Part shown: in pieces, positions 47,281 through 56,365 of the stretch
Numbering within the stretch: the stretch's first letter is position 1
Layout of the letters: every line of letters starts with the position of its first letter
DNA from: Demequina zhanjiangensis
GTDB taxonomy: Bacteria; Actinomycetota; Actinomycetes; Actinomycetales; Demequinaceae
Assembly: GCF_030418315.1 (NCBI RefSeq)
Contig: NZ_JAUHPV010000001.1
Coordinates: forward strand, 496,001-560,000
Reading direction: 5' to 3'
Length of the DNA stretch: 64,000 nt
Position numbers and translations under genes: made by a program
The notes under the pieces: generated by a model
Told to the model about the DNA's origin: nothing
Databases searched by the model: none
What the model saw: only the letters and a program-made list of their open reading frames with translations

Positions 47281-47302
47281 CCCGTCCCATGCGAGCGGGT
47301 CA
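47278..47302 (+). terminator. Hairpin at the end of gatCAB
   Basis: TGACCCG (47278-47284) pairs with CGGGTCA (47296-47302) around an 11-nt loop; the left arm includes the gatB stop codon. Moderate strength. Confidence 0.45.
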
Positions 47303-47374
47303 CTCAGCGTCGCTTCCAGCGCCGCTGCCCGGCTTCCGGGTCGCTCAGCGCCGGACGCCGAGGATGATCCGCAC

Positions 47375-48007
47375 GTGACTGCACCGCTCACGACCGAGCC
47401 CCTCGCCTTCGCAGAAGGCGAGGGGCTCGTCTGCGCTCTCACCGTGGACGATGGCCCGAGCGCTGAGGACACGCCCGCGCTGCTCGACGGTCTCGCGGCG
47501 CGAGGCGTGCGCGCTGTCTTCGCGGTGATCGGGGAGCAGATCCAGGCGCCGGGTGGTGCCGCGCTGCTGCGCCGGATCGTGGCCGAGGGTCATGTGCTCT
47601 GCAACCACAGCACGTCGTTCGCGGACATGGGGGCCTGGGACGCCGACGCTGTCCGCGCCGACATGCGCCGCAACCTCGAGATCATCCGGGAGGCGCTGGG
47701 CGATCCCCACGCCGACGTGCCGTACTGGCGCGCGCCCAACGGCTCGTGGGGCGTCACCGCGCAGGTCGCCGTCGAGCTCGGCATGCAGCCGCTTGCGGTC
47801 GTCAACGTCATCTTCGATTGGGAGGACCAGGACCCCGAGCTGCTCTCCGCGCGGCTCCGCGACGCGATGAGGCCCGGCGAGGTGGTGCTGGTCCACGACG
47901 GTCCTGAGGGACGCGCCGGCACGGTCGAGGCTGTGCTGCGGGTGATCGACGAGCGGCGCGCGGAGGGCTGGCGATTCACCCTGCCCGCGGCGCGAACGGT
48001 TCGGTAG
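47375..48007 (+). CDS. Polysaccharide deacetylase-like (CE4, NodB) protein
   Basis: The 210-residue NodB-homology domain without a signal peptide has TVDDGPS (motif 1 Asp pair), CNHSTSF as motif 2, YWRAPNGSWG (motif 3) and VLVHDG (motif 5). Motif 2 is normally H-S/T-x-x-H; here His78 is present but the second metal His is Phe82. GTG 47375 has GATGAT 6 nt upstream. It converges on the GH10 xylanase gene with 9 bp between stops, so an acetylxylan role is attractive, but the altered metal site makes catalysis uncertain. Confidence 0.83.
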   Translation: MTAPLTTEPLAFAEGEGLVCALTVDDGPSAEDTPALLDGLAARGVRAVFAVIGEQIQAPGGAALLRRIVAEGHVLCNHSTSFADMGAWDADAVRADMRRNLEIIREALGDPHADVPYWRAPNGSWGVTAQVAVELGMQPLAVVNVIFDWEDQDPELLSARLRDAMRPGEVVLVHDGPEGRAGTVEAVLRVIDERRAEGWRFTLPAARTVR

Positions 48008-48016
48008 CGAAGAGGG

Positions 48017-49288
48017 TCAGGCGACGGCGGGCCCGAGGCGCGCCTGCGCCTGCGTGTGTCCGCCTCGCGGCACCATCACCGCCGATTCCTGCCCGCCCGC
48101 AGTGAGTCGGTAGCCGCCCGCGAAGCCGTGGACATGGAGCTCTCCGGCGGAGTTGGCACGCATCGTGGTGGGTTTCATCCACCACTCGCCCTTGATAAGC
48201 CTCAGCAATGCATCGTACGAGGGCTTCGCGCTGCCGTCAGCGCGCACGAGCCCGGCGGGCGCGCCCAGCCAGGCGCCCTCGTCGGTCAATCCCCAGTAGG
48301 TGAGCGACTCCACGGCGGAATGCGAGACGACGGTCCTGTAGTGCCGCACGATCTCCTCGGCCTGACGCCCCTCGCCTTCGGGCGTGGAGGGCCAGGAGGG
48401 CACCTGGAAGTCGTTGAGGTCCACGATCTCGGGCGGCATCAGGTCGCCTGAGACGAGCGTCGTCTCCGTCATCTGCACCGGGAGCCCGAATCGCCCGAAC
48501 CGCTCGAGGATCTCCCAGACCTGCTCCTCCCCACGGAACCCCTGATGCATGTGCGTCTGGACGCCGATCGCGTCGATCGTGACTCCCGCCTCCAGGCACT
48601 CCTCGATCAGGTGCTCGTAGTCGGCGGACAGGTCGAAGTCGTTGAGCACCAGGCGAGCGTCGGGATTGCCCGCGCGCGCCGAGTCGAAGGCGAGCCTGAC
48701 CATCTCGACCCGCCCGCGGAGGCGCGCGAGGTTCGTGACGGCGTTCTCCTCAGCGGTGAAGACGGGCAGGATGACGGCCTCGTTGATGGCGTCCCAAAGG
48801 TCCACCGCACCAGCGAAGTCCCTGGTCTCCCGCGCGATGCGAGCACGCATGACGCGCTCGGCCTCCTCGGGCGGCAGGTCGAGAAGCCAGGTGGGCGCGA
48901 GCGTGTGCCACAGCAGCGGGTGGCCCTTGACGGCGACGCCCCTGCCCGCGAACCACTGCGCGGCGGCGAGCATCCGGGCGGTGTGCGGGCGCCCCGGGGC
49001 TGGCTCGAACCCCCGCCAGTAGAAGGGGAGCGTGGTCGTGTTGAACAGGTCCAGGTAGAGGTCTGCGAGATGCCGGGCGGAGGACAGGCTCGCGCCGCCG
49101 AACACCTCGGTGCGATCGTCGTCGTCGCCGTTCGCCAGCCCGATCAGGTCGAACCCGATGTTGCCGAACCCGAAGGAATGGCTGGTCTGCTCGACGACGA
49201 CGTCCGTGTCCCGCAGTGGTGAGCCGTCCGCCGCCCTCACCGTCACGGAGGCGATGCCGCGGCGGTGCTCCAGGTCGCCGACGCTCAC
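48017..49288 (-). CDS. GH10 endo-xylanase, intracellular type
   Basis: The 423-residue GH10 enzyme has KGHPLLWH, the acid/base Glu170 in DLWDAINEAV and nucleophile Glu275 in VQMTETT. A short N-terminal beta segment precedes the barrel. There is no signal peptide or carbohydrate-binding module, so it should act in the cytoplasm on imported xylo-oligosaccharides. GTG 49288 follows GGGAGG by 7 nt. It is the last gene of the minus-strand operon starting at 56241. Confidence 0.93.
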   Translation of the reverse strand: MSVGDLEHRRGIASVTVRAADGSPLRDTDVVVEQTSHSFGFGNIGFDLIGLANGDDDDRTEVFGGASLSSARHLADLYLDLFNTTTLPFYWRGFEPAPGRPHTARMLAAAQWFAGRGVAVKGHPLLWHTLAPTWLLDLPPEEAERVMRARIARETRDFAGAVDLWDAINEAVILPVFTAEENAVTNLARLRGRVEMVRLAFDSARAGNPDARLVLNDFDLSADYEHLIEECLEAGVTIDAIGVQTHMHQGFRGEEQVWEILERFGRFGLPVQMTETTLVSGDLMPPEIVDLNDFQVPSWPSTPEGEGRQAEEIVRHYRTVVSHSAVESLTYWGLTDEGAWLGAPAGLVRADGSAKPSYDALLRLIKGEWWMKPTTMRANSAGELHVHGFAGGYRLTAGGQESAVMVPRGGHTQAQARLGPAVA

Positions 49289-49318
49289 GAGCCGGCCTCC
49301 CTCACGAGACGGTCACGC

Positions 49319-51601
49319 TCACGCGCCGACGACGCGCGCCGAGCTGAGCCTCGCGTCGGCTCCGGTGATCGGGTGGACGTCGCCGGTGAGCTCGAGGACG
49401 GTCTGGGCCTCCCGGTCCCGCGCGGTGCCGGTCCACAGCTCCACCGTCCCGGGCTCGACGACGCGTGTGTAGGAGCGATCCGAGAAGGCGAGTCGCGTCG
49501 TGGGGACCGTGAGCTCGACGGTGACGGAGCCGCCCGCGGGGACCTGGACCCTCGCGAACCCGAGCAGCTGGGCGACGGGGCGCGTGACGGACGCGAGCAC
49601 GTCGCGACCGTAGAGCTGGACCACCTCGTCGCCGTCCCTGTCTCCCGTGTTGGCGACGGTCACGCGGGCCACGATCGCGCCGTCGGTCGGGGCGTCGTCG
49701 GCGGTGAGATCGGTGTGCGTGAACGACGTGTAGGACAGGCCGTGCCCGAACGAGGCGGCAGGCGCGCTGGAGAGGTTGGTGACGTCGCTGTCGCCTCCCA
49801 GGTGGGGGTGCAGGTAGGTGTAGGGCTGCGCGCCGGACGAGCGGGGGAGCGAGAACGGCAGCCTGCCGGACGGGTTCACCCGGCCGGTGAGCACGCTGGT
49901 GACCGCGGCGGCGCCCTCCTCGCCGGGGAAGAAGGTCTGGACGACGGCGGCGCACCGGTCGAGCGCCCAGCTCACCGCGTACGGTCGGCCGGTCATGAGG
50001 ACGAGGACGACGGGGGTGCCCGTCGCGAGCACCGCCTCCACGAGCTCGCGCTGGACGCCCGGGAGCTCGAGGTCGTCGCGGTCGCAGCCCTCGCCCGAGG
50101 TGCCTCGACCGAACAGGCCGGCGTGATCGCCCATGACCATGATCGCGACGTCGGACTCTGAGGCAAGAGTGACAGCCTCATCGAACCCGGAGCGGTCGTC
50201 ATCGTCGACGGCGCACCCGCGCGCAGGCGTCACGGTGCCTGCGAGCGCGGCGTCGAGCGCCTCGAGCACCGTGGGCGCCTCGAATCCGAGCTCCACGCCG
50301 GGCCGCTGCGCGAGCACGTGGTTCGCGAAGGAGTAGCAGCCGAAGAGCGCGGCGAAGCGGTCGGCGTTCGGGCCGATGACGCTGACGCGGGCGGTGGCGT
50401 CGGTCGGGTCGAGCGGGAGCGTGCCGTCGTTCGCGACGAGCACGACGGACTCCTCGGCGAGCCGGCGTGCGACATCGCGGTGGGCGGGGGAGTCGAGGTC
50501 GACGCCCGTGGGCGAGGGGCCCTCGAACGTCTCGTCCAGGAGCCCGAGCCTCTCCTTCTGCGCGAGCGCACGGGCGACCGCGCGATCCACGAGGGACTCA
50601 GGGACGGCTCCGGACTCGACGGCGGCCTTGAGCGGCGCAAGGTAGGCGTCGCCCGTCGGCAGCTCGATGTCGACACCCGCTGCGAGCGCCTGGGCGGCGG
50701 CGTCTCCGAGGTCGGCGGCGATGCCGTGCAGCAGCTGGAGGAAGGCGACGCCGAAGTAGTCGGCCACGACCACTCCGTCGAATCCCCACTCGTCACGGAG
50801 GACTCCGGTGAGGAGCGCGTCGTCCGCGGCGACGGGAAGCCCGTCGATCTCCGCGTACGAATGCATGACCGAGTGCACGCCGCCGTCGCGGACAGCCATC
50901 TCGAAGGGCACGAGCAGCTGGTCCTGGAGCTCGCGTCGGCCCGCGTGGACGGGGGCGAAGTTGCGTCCCGACTGGGAGGCCGAGTACCCGACGAAGTGCT
51001 TGAGGGTGGCATCCACCCCTGCTGACTGGATGCCCTTGACGTAGCCGGTGCCGATCGCGCCCACGAGGTACGGGTCCTCGGCGATGCACTCCTCGACGCG
51101 CCCCCAGCGGGGGTCGCGGACCACGTCGAGCACGGGGGCCAGCCCCTGGTGGATGCCCAGCTCGTGCATGGACCGCCCGATCAGCGCGCCCATCTCCTCG
51201 ACGAGCTCAGGGTCGAAGCTCGCGCCCCATGACGGGGGCGCGGGGAAGGTCGCGGCCTTCCATGAGGACAGGCCGGTGAGGCACTCCTCATGGACGAGCG
51301 CGGGGATGCCGAGCGGCGTGCCGGTGACGAGCGAGCGTTGGCGCTGCCACAGGTAGGCGGCGCGCTCATCGGTGTCGACGGGGTTGGTGCCGTACACGCG
51401 GGTGAGGTGGCCGAGCCCGTGCTCCATGGCGTCGTCGAGCCGTCCGGTGCTCGACAGCTCCCCTTGCAGGGGCGCGACGGAGTCGCCTTCCTCGCCCTCC
51501 CAGAAGCCGACGATCTGGGCGAGCTTCTCGTCGAGGGTCATGCGCGACATCAGAGCCTGCACCTTGGTGGAGCGTGCGGTCGTGTCGTCGATGGCGGTCA
51601 T
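49319..51601 (-). CDS. GH3 beta-glucosidase/beta-xylosidase
   Basis: The 760-residue GH3 enzyme has an N-terminal barrel with LKHFVGYSASQSGRN and the nucleophile Asp281 in GVVVADYFG, a GH3 C domain with VGPNAD-like VIGPNADR and MGDHAG, and a C-terminal fibronectin-III-like domain. It has no signal peptide. In this operon, beta-xylosidase or a xylobiose/aryl-glycoside activity is more likely than glucosidase. RBS AGGAGGAG; its ATG overlaps the GH43 stop by 4 bp. Confidence 0.93.
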   Translation of the reverse strand: MTAIDDTTARSTKVQALMSRMTLDEKLAQIVGFWEGEEGDSVAPLQGELSSTGRLDDAMEHGLGHLTRVYGTNPVDTDERAAYLWQRQRSLVTGTPLGIPALVHEECLTGLSSWKAATFPAPPSWGASFDPELVEEMGALIGRSMHELGIHQGLAPVLDVVRDPRWGRVEECIAEDPYLVGAIGTGYVKGIQSAGVDATLKHFVGYSASQSGRNFAPVHAGRRELQDQLLVPFEMAVRDGGVHSVMHSYAEIDGLPVAADDALLTGVLRDEWGFDGVVVADYFGVAFLQLLHGIAADLGDAAAQALAAGVDIELPTGDAYLAPLKAAVESGAVPESLVDRAVARALAQKERLGLLDETFEGPSPTGVDLDSPAHRDVARRLAEESVVLVANDGTLPLDPTDATARVSVIGPNADRFAALFGCYSFANHVLAQRPGVELGFEAPTVLEALDAALAGTVTPARGCAVDDDDRSGFDEAVTLASESDVAIMVMGDHAGLFGRGTSGEGCDRDDLELPGVQRELVEAVLATGTPVVLVLMTGRPYAVSWALDRCAAVVQTFFPGEEGAAAVTSVLTGRVNPSGRLPFSLPRSSGAQPYTYLHPHLGGDSDVTNLSSAPAASFGHGLSYTSFTHTDLTADDAPTDGAIVARVTVANTGDRDGDEVVQLYGRDVLASVTRPVAQLLGFARVQVPAGGSVTVELTVPTTRLAFSDRSYTRVVEPGTVELWTGTARDREAQTVLELTGDVHPITGADARLSSARVVGA

Positions 51602-53079
51602 TCGTCTCCTCCTGAGGAAGGCGCTGCGGTGCGTGAGGTGAAGCGGTAGTCGAGCACGCGGGCGCCGGCGCGGGTCGCGGAGGGGCCGGCGGTCAGGCCG
51701 ACGAATCCTGCGGTGCGGGCGGCGCACATGTGCGTGAGGGGGACTCGGGCGAGGACGGTTCCGTCGACGTCGACGGTCGCCTCGGTGCCCGCAAGGTTGA
51801 GGGTGATCAGGGCGCGGTCGGCGGCGCCTCCGCGTGCCTCCTCGTGGACCGCGCCGCCTTCGAGGACGCGGACCGTCGCGGTGCCTCCGACGATGTCCAC
51901 GCGGAGGCAGTCGTCGTCGGAGTGGCGCAGCAGCAGGCCGGCCCCGTCGCTGACGAGCGCCTCGATCGTGGCGTCGAGCGTGGTGACGCGGTGGAGCAGG
52001 GCGCCGGGGGCGGTGAAGGTGAGCCCATCGTCGCCTGGAGAGGCGACCTGCTGCGGCAGCCGGCGCGCGGCGATCCAGCGGACGTCGAGGCCGCGGGTGA
52101 AGGTGTCGTGGAAGCTGTGGGGCCGTCGCACGGGGTGTCCCGCCGGAGTCGGTGGGTCGAGCTCCAGCATGCCGACGCTGGGCGCGAGCACGGGCCAGCC
52201 CTCCTCCCAGGTGACGGGCGCGAGGAAGGTCTCGCGGCCGAGGAGGTCGGCGCCGTCCACGGGGCGGCTCGCCAGGAGGAGCGCCCACGTGGAGCCGTCG
52301 GCGAGCTCGACAAGGTCCGCGTGCCCGACGTTGGTGACGGGGAAGTCCGAGCCCAGATGGCGGTGGGTGAGCACGGGGTTGCCTGGATTGCCGACGTAGG
52401 GGCCGGTGACGTCGTCGGCCCTGGCGACGCACACCGCATGGTGGTGCGCGGTGCCGCCCTCCGCGGCGAGCAGCAGGTACCCGTCGTCCCTGCCGTACAG
52501 GTGCGGTCCCTCCGCCCAGATCGCTCCCTTGAGCGCTCCGGTCCAGATCACGGTCTCCGCACCGACGGGTGTCAGCGTGGCTGTGTCGAAGCGGCGCACC
52601 CAGACCTCGGTCTGATCATGATGCGTGGGCTCGGCGGCGAGCCGGGTGCCCATGCACCACGCGTCGTCCCCGTCGAAGAGCAGCGACGGGTCGATGCCCG
52701 CGACGCCGTCCCACCACACCGGGTCCGACCACGGCCCCGCGGGGTCGTCGGCGACGCACACGAAGTGCCCCTCGCGGGAGTCACCGCCGACGACGGTGCA
52801 GACCACGTAGAAGCGCTCGCCGTCGTGTCGGATCGTCGGGGCGTACAGCCCGCGCGAGTCGGCCACGCCGCTCAGGTCGAGCATGCCTTCGCGATCGATG
52901 ACATGCCCGACCGGCTCCCACGTCACCAGGTCCTTCGAGCGGTGCACGGGCAGGCCCGGCAGGTACTCGAAGGTGGAGGTGACGAGGTACGTCCACTCGC
53001 CCACCCGGCAGACGGAGGGGTCGGGGTGGAAGCCCGGCAGCACGGGATTCGTGCCCCCGGGATGCCATGCGGAGGTCAT
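51598..53079 (-). CDS. GH43 beta-xylosidase/arabinofuranosidase
   Basis: The 493-residue protein has a five-bladed GH43 domain with the general base Asp20 (PGFHPDPSV), Asp130 (GIDPSLLFD) and acid Glu190 (IWAEGPHLY), followed by a C-terminal beta-sandwich domain (from about residue 320) typical of GH43 xylosidases. No signal peptide, so the enzyme is cytoplasmic. It precedes GH3 with an ATGA overlap and follows the permease gene by 2 bp. Confidence 0.93.
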   Translation of the reverse strand: MTSAWHPGGTNPVLPGFHPDPSVCRVGEWTYLVTSTFEYLPGLPVHRSKDLVTWEPVGHVIDREGMLDLSGVADSRGLYAPTIRHDGERFYVVCTVVGGDSREGHFVCVADDPAGPWSDPVWWDGVAGIDPSLLFDGDDAWCMGTRLAAEPTHHDQTEVWVRRFDTATLTPVGAETVIWTGALKGAIWAEGPHLYGRDDGYLLLAAEGGTAHHHAVCVARADDVTGPYVGNPGNPVLTHRHLGSDFPVTNVGHADLVELADGSTWALLLASRPVDGADLLGRETFLAPVTWEEGWPVLAPSVGMLELDPPTPAGHPVRRPHSFHDTFTRGLDVRWIAARRLPQQVASPGDDGLTFTAPGALLHRVTTLDATIEALVSDGAGLLLRHSDDDCLRVDIVGGTATVRVLEGGAVHEEARGGAADRALITLNLAGTEATVDVDGTVLARVPLTHMCAARTAGFVGLTAGPSATRAGARVLDYRFTSRTAAPSSGGDE

Positions 53080-53081
53080 GG

Positions 53082-53963
53082 TCAGCCCTTCACCGCACCC
53101 GAGAGGCCCGACACGATGTGGCGTTCCATCATCGTGAAGAAGATCAGCGCGGGCAGCATCGCCAGGGAGGTGAAGGCGAGCACGGCCGCCGTGTCCTGCG
53201 AGTACTGCGTGGAGAACACCTGCACTCCCAGCGGCAGCGTGAACGACGACGGGTCCCCGCCGAGCATCAGCAGCGGCAGCAGATAGGCGTTCCAGCTCGT
53301 GACGAACGCGAGCACTCCGACCGTCACCAGCCCGGGCCCAGACAATGGCAGGAGGATCCTCCAGAAGAAGCCGAAGCGGGTCGCGCCGTCGATGAAGGAG
53401 GCCTCCTCGAGCTCGTTCGGGATCGCCTTGAGGAACGGCACCAGGATGATCACGGTCATCGGCAGCGCGAACGCGACCTGCGGGATCAGGACGCTGAGCA
53501 GCGAGCCGTCCAGCCCCATGTTCCGCAGCATCAGGTACAGCGGCAGGATCGCCACGGTGAGCGGGAACAGCAGCCCTGCGGTGAAGAGCGAGTACAGGGC
53601 CTGGCGGCCGCGGAACTCGTAGCGTGCGATCACGAACGCGGCCATCACGCCCAGCAGGACCACGCCGAGCGTGGTGCCGAGCGAGACGAGCGTCGAGTTG
53701 AGGACCTGCTGCCAGAAGGCGCCCGAGGTGAGCACGGTCCGGTAGTTGTCGAGCGTCGCGGGGTCGGGGAGGCCGGCGGGGTCGTTGTTCAGCTGGGCGG
53801 TGGTGCGGAAGCCTCCCAGGATCACGTAGCCCACAGGGGCGACGGCCACACCGACGACCACGAGCGCGATCAGGTAGACGAACGGCTGGCTCCAGCGGAC
53901 CTTGCGGCGCTGCTGGGCGGTGCCGGCGTCGGGTGAGGAGGTGCGTGACGAGGTGACGGTCAT
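53082..53963 (-). CDS. Sugar ABC permease, MalG type
   Basis: The 293-residue permease has a cytoplasmic N-terminus and six transmembrane helices. The coupling loop (EAA motif) is ELEEASFIDGATRFGFFWRILLPLS, as in CUT1 permeases. It partners the MalF-type permease and the binding protein upstream. The operon lacks its own ATPase, so a shared MsiK-like ATPase encoded elsewhere is expected, as is known for CUT1 systems in actinomycetes. AGGAG precedes the ATG at 53963. Confidence 0.95.
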   Translation of the reverse strand: MTVTSSRTSSPDAGTAQQRRKVRWSQPFVYLIALVVVGVAVAPVGYVILGGFRTTAQLNNDPAGLPDPATLDNYRTVLTSGAFWQQVLNSTLVSLGTTLGVVLLGVMAAFVIARYEFRGRQALYSLFTAGLLFPLTVAILPLYLMLRNMGLDGSLLSVLIPQVAFALPMTVIILVPFLKAIPNELEEASFIDGATRFGFFWRILLPLSGPGLVTVGVLAFVTSWNAYLLPLLMLGGDPSSFTLPLGVQVFSTQYSQDTAAVLAFTSLAMLPALIFFTMMERHIVSGLSGAVKG

Positions 53964-53965
53964 GA

Positions 53966-54934
53966 TCAGGACGCTCCTGTCGTGACGGCGCCTTCGAGGT
54001 CCCTGCGCATGACGGTGCGCTGGTAGACGAGGGCGATGGCCAGCGAGATGAAGAAGAGGATGACGGCCACGGCGCTTCCGTAGCCCAGCTGGGAGCGCTG
54101 GAAGCCGAACTGCATCATGTAGGTCGCCATGGTGGAGGTGGCGTTCGCGGGCCCGCCGCCCGTGAGGATCCAGACCATGTCGAACAGCTGGAGCGAGCCG
54201 ATGATCGACAGGAACGCCCAGATGCGGATGGTGGGTCCCAGCAGGGGGATCGTGATGTGGCGCTGGATCTGCCACCAGGTGGCGCCGTCGATCTGTGCGG
54301 CCTCGGTGAGCTCGGGCGGGACTCCTTGCAGTCCGGCGAGGAAGAGCACGATCGCGAGCCCGATGTACTTCCAGGAGAGGATCGCGAACAGGGTCCACAT
54401 CGCGATGCTCGTGTCGGCGAGCCACAGCTGGGCGGCCGAGCCCAGGCCGAGCGATTCGAGCATGGAGTCGAACGCGCCGTCGGGCTGCAGGATGAGCCGC
54501 CAGGCGAGCGCCGCGATGACCTCGCTCAGCACGTACGGCACGAAGATGGCGAGCCGAAGGAACGTGCGCCCGCGCATCGGGCGGTTGAGCAGCAGCGCGA
54601 TGCCGATGGCGAGCGGCCCCTGCACGAGCAGCGACGCCACCATGATGATCAGGTTGTGGACGATCGAGTTGAGGAAGACCGAGTCGGTGAGCGCCCTCGC
54701 GTAGTTGTCGAACCCGATGAAGTCCTCGAGGGGGCCGTAGCCGTTCCAGTTGAAGACGCTGTAGTAGGCCGCGAGGCCCACGGGCACGAACACGAAGGTC
54801 AGGTAGACGAGCAGCGCCGGGCCGGCGAAGACCGTGATCTCGATCCACTTGCGCCAGGACGCCCGACGCGGGGCGGCGGGGGCCGGGCCCGCGGAGATCT
54901 CCGCAGGCCCGGCCTCGATGGTGGTGACTGCCAT
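53966..54934 (-). CDS. Sugar ABC permease, MalF type
   Basis: The 322-residue CUT1 permease has an N-terminal cytoplasmic tail of about 30 residues and six transmembrane helices. Its EAA loop is ELTEAAQIDGATWWQIQRHITIPLL. It forms the channel with the MalG-type permease, whose gene begins 2 bp downstream, and follows the binding-protein gene by 2 bp. Confidence 0.95.
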   Translation of the reverse strand: MAVTTIEAGPAEISAGPAPAAPRRASWRKWIEITVFAGPALLVYLTFVFVPVGLAAYYSVFNWNGYGPLEDFIGFDNYARALTDSVFLNSIVHNLIIMVASLLVQGPLAIGIALLLNRPMRGRTFLRLAIFVPYVLSEVIAALAWRLILQPDGAFDSMLESLGLGSAAQLWLADTSIAMWTLFAILSWKYIGLAIVLFLAGLQGVPPELTEAAQIDGATWWQIQRHITIPLLGPTIRIWAFLSIIGSLQLFDMVWILTGGGPANATSTMATYMMQFGFQRSQLGYGSAVAVILFFISLAIALVYQRTVMRRDLEGAVTTGAS

Positions 54935-54936
54935 GG

Positions 54937-56241
54937 CTACTGGTTCGCCGCCGCGTCCTGCATGCCCTGGACGATGTCCTCGGGGCTTGCCTGGCCGGCG
55001 AACATGTTCGTGATGCCGTCGTTCATGGCACCGCCGACGTTCGGACCGTAGGCCGTGTCGAGCCACATCTGGGTGTAGGTGGCGGAGTTACGTCCCTCGA
55101 GCACCTGCGCGAGGATCGGGTCCACCGCATCCTCCGAGCCCATCGTCACCGGCACGCCGGCTCCGGTCTCGCCGAAGGCGATCTGGTTGTCGACCGAGGA
55201 GATGAACCTCAGCAGGTCGACGCACTCGGGCGGAGCGCCTGCGGAGCAGGAGAATCCGTCTCCGCCGCCCAGCACCGCGGTGGGGTCGCCTGCCGAGCCT
55301 GGGATGGACGGGAAGTTGAACCAGCCGAGGAACTCGGGGATCTCGCCGGACTCGGTGAGGCCTCCCATGACGCCCGGGTTCCAGTGGCCCATGAGCTCCA
55401 TCGCGGCGTTGCCGTTGGCGAGCAGACCGGCCGAGGATCCTGCGCCCTGCTGGGCGGAGGTGGCGAGGTAGCCCTCCTGGAACGGCTCCGAGTCGAGGAA
55501 CTCCTGGAGCATGGTGCCGGCGTCCACGAAGCATGGGTCGTCGAACACGAGGTTCGCCTGAGCGGCCTCGAGCGTGGCAGGAGAGCAGGCCTTGAGCGCG
55601 AAGTTGTACCAGTAGTGCGCGGCGGGCCACGAGTCGCCTGCGCCGACGGCGATGGGCGTGATGTCGGCGGCCTTGAGCGCGTCGATCGCGTCGTACAGGT
55701 CGTCGAGCGTCTCGGGCGTCTCGGTGATGCCCGCCTGGTCGAAGAGCTCCGTGTTGTACCAGAAGCCCTCGATGCCGAACGAGAACGGGAGGCCGTAGGT
55801 CTTGCCGTCGATCTGCCAGGGGCTGACGGCGGCGATGCCGTCGACGATGTCGGCGACATCGTCGGTGACGTCCATGATGTAGCCGGCCTCGACCTGGGCG
55901 GCGAGCTCGCCCGCGCCCCACTGCTGGAAGAGGTCCGGCGGGTCGTTGGACCGCAGGGCGTTCGGGATGAGCGTCCGCTGCAGCTCCTCGTTCTGGTACG
56001 CCTGCACGTCCACTGTGACGTTCGGGTTCTCCGCCATGAAGGCGTCGGCGACGGACTGCCAGTAACCGTTGAGAGGCTCTCCTGTGCCGTTGTGCCACCA
56101 CGTGAGGGTGACCTGGGCGTCCCCGCCTCCGTCGCTGCCGCTGGCAGCCGGGTCCTCGGATTCGCCCGAGCAGGCGGCGAGGAGCAGTGCCGTGGAGGTG
56201 AGCGCGGCGATGCCTGCCGCGAGGCGTCGTGAATGCGCCAT
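54937..56241 (-). CDS. Extracellular sugar-binding lipoprotein
   Basis: The 434-residue CUT1 binding protein has a signal peptide with lipobox LLAAC and the mature start VTLTWWHNGTGEPLNGYWQ typical of cluster-1 solute-binding proteins; LPFSFGIEGFWYNTELFDQAG carries aromatic ligand contacts. Ligand by context: xylo-oligosaccharides. AAAGGAA lies 4 nt before the ATG. It is the first gene of the six-gene xylan operon, with LacI-type operators upstream (56309-56333). Confidence 0.93.
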   Translation of the reverse strand: MAHSRRLAAGIAALTSTALLLAACSGESEDPAASGSDGGGDAQVTLTWWHNGTGEPLNGYWQSVADAFMAENPNVTVDVQAYQNEELQRTLIPNALRSNDPPDLFQQWGAGELAAQVEAGYIMDVTDDVADIVDGIAAVSPWQIDGKTYGLPFSFGIEGFWYNTELFDQAGITETPETLDDLYDAIDALKAADITPIAVGAGDSWPAAHYWYNFALKACSPATLEAAQANLVFDDPCFVDAGTMLQEFLDSEPFQEGYLATSAQQGAGSSAGLLANGNAAMELMGHWNPGVMGGLTESGEIPEFLGWFNFPSIPGSAGDPTAVLGGGDGFSCSAGAPPECVDLLRFISSVDNQIAFGETGAGVPVTMGSEDAVDPILAQVLEGRNSATYTQMWLDTAYGPNVGGAMNDGITNMFAGQASPEDIVQGMQDAAANQ

Positions 56242-56308
56242 GGTGTTCCTTTCAGTCTTCTTTGACGTGAACCGGCAACCCCGAGTCTCGACGGGGGACC
56301 GGGTGTCG

Positions 56309-56333
56309 TCAAACGTTTTCAATAACGTTTTCG
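56309..56333. promoter_or_regulatory. Tandem LacI-type operator candidates
   Basis: Two near-repeats with central CG, TCAAACGTTTTCA (56309-56321) and ATAACGTTTTCG (56322-56333), lie between the xylan operon and its lacI-family regulator. AAACGTTT is a perfect palindrome, as expected for LacI proteins. The local AT-richness contrasts with flanking DNA. Control of both divergent promoters is inferred. Confidence 0.7.
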
Positions 56334-56351
56334 TTTTCGTGACATCACCGT

Positions 56352-56365
56352 TATAGTTCGAGTCA
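56352..56365 (+). promoter_or_regulatory. Leaderless -10 element of the LacI regulator
   Basis: TATAGT (56352-56357) is separated by exactly 7 nt from ATG 56365, so transcription should start at the A of the start codon. The operators at 56309-56333 cover the -35 position. Confidence 0.7.
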
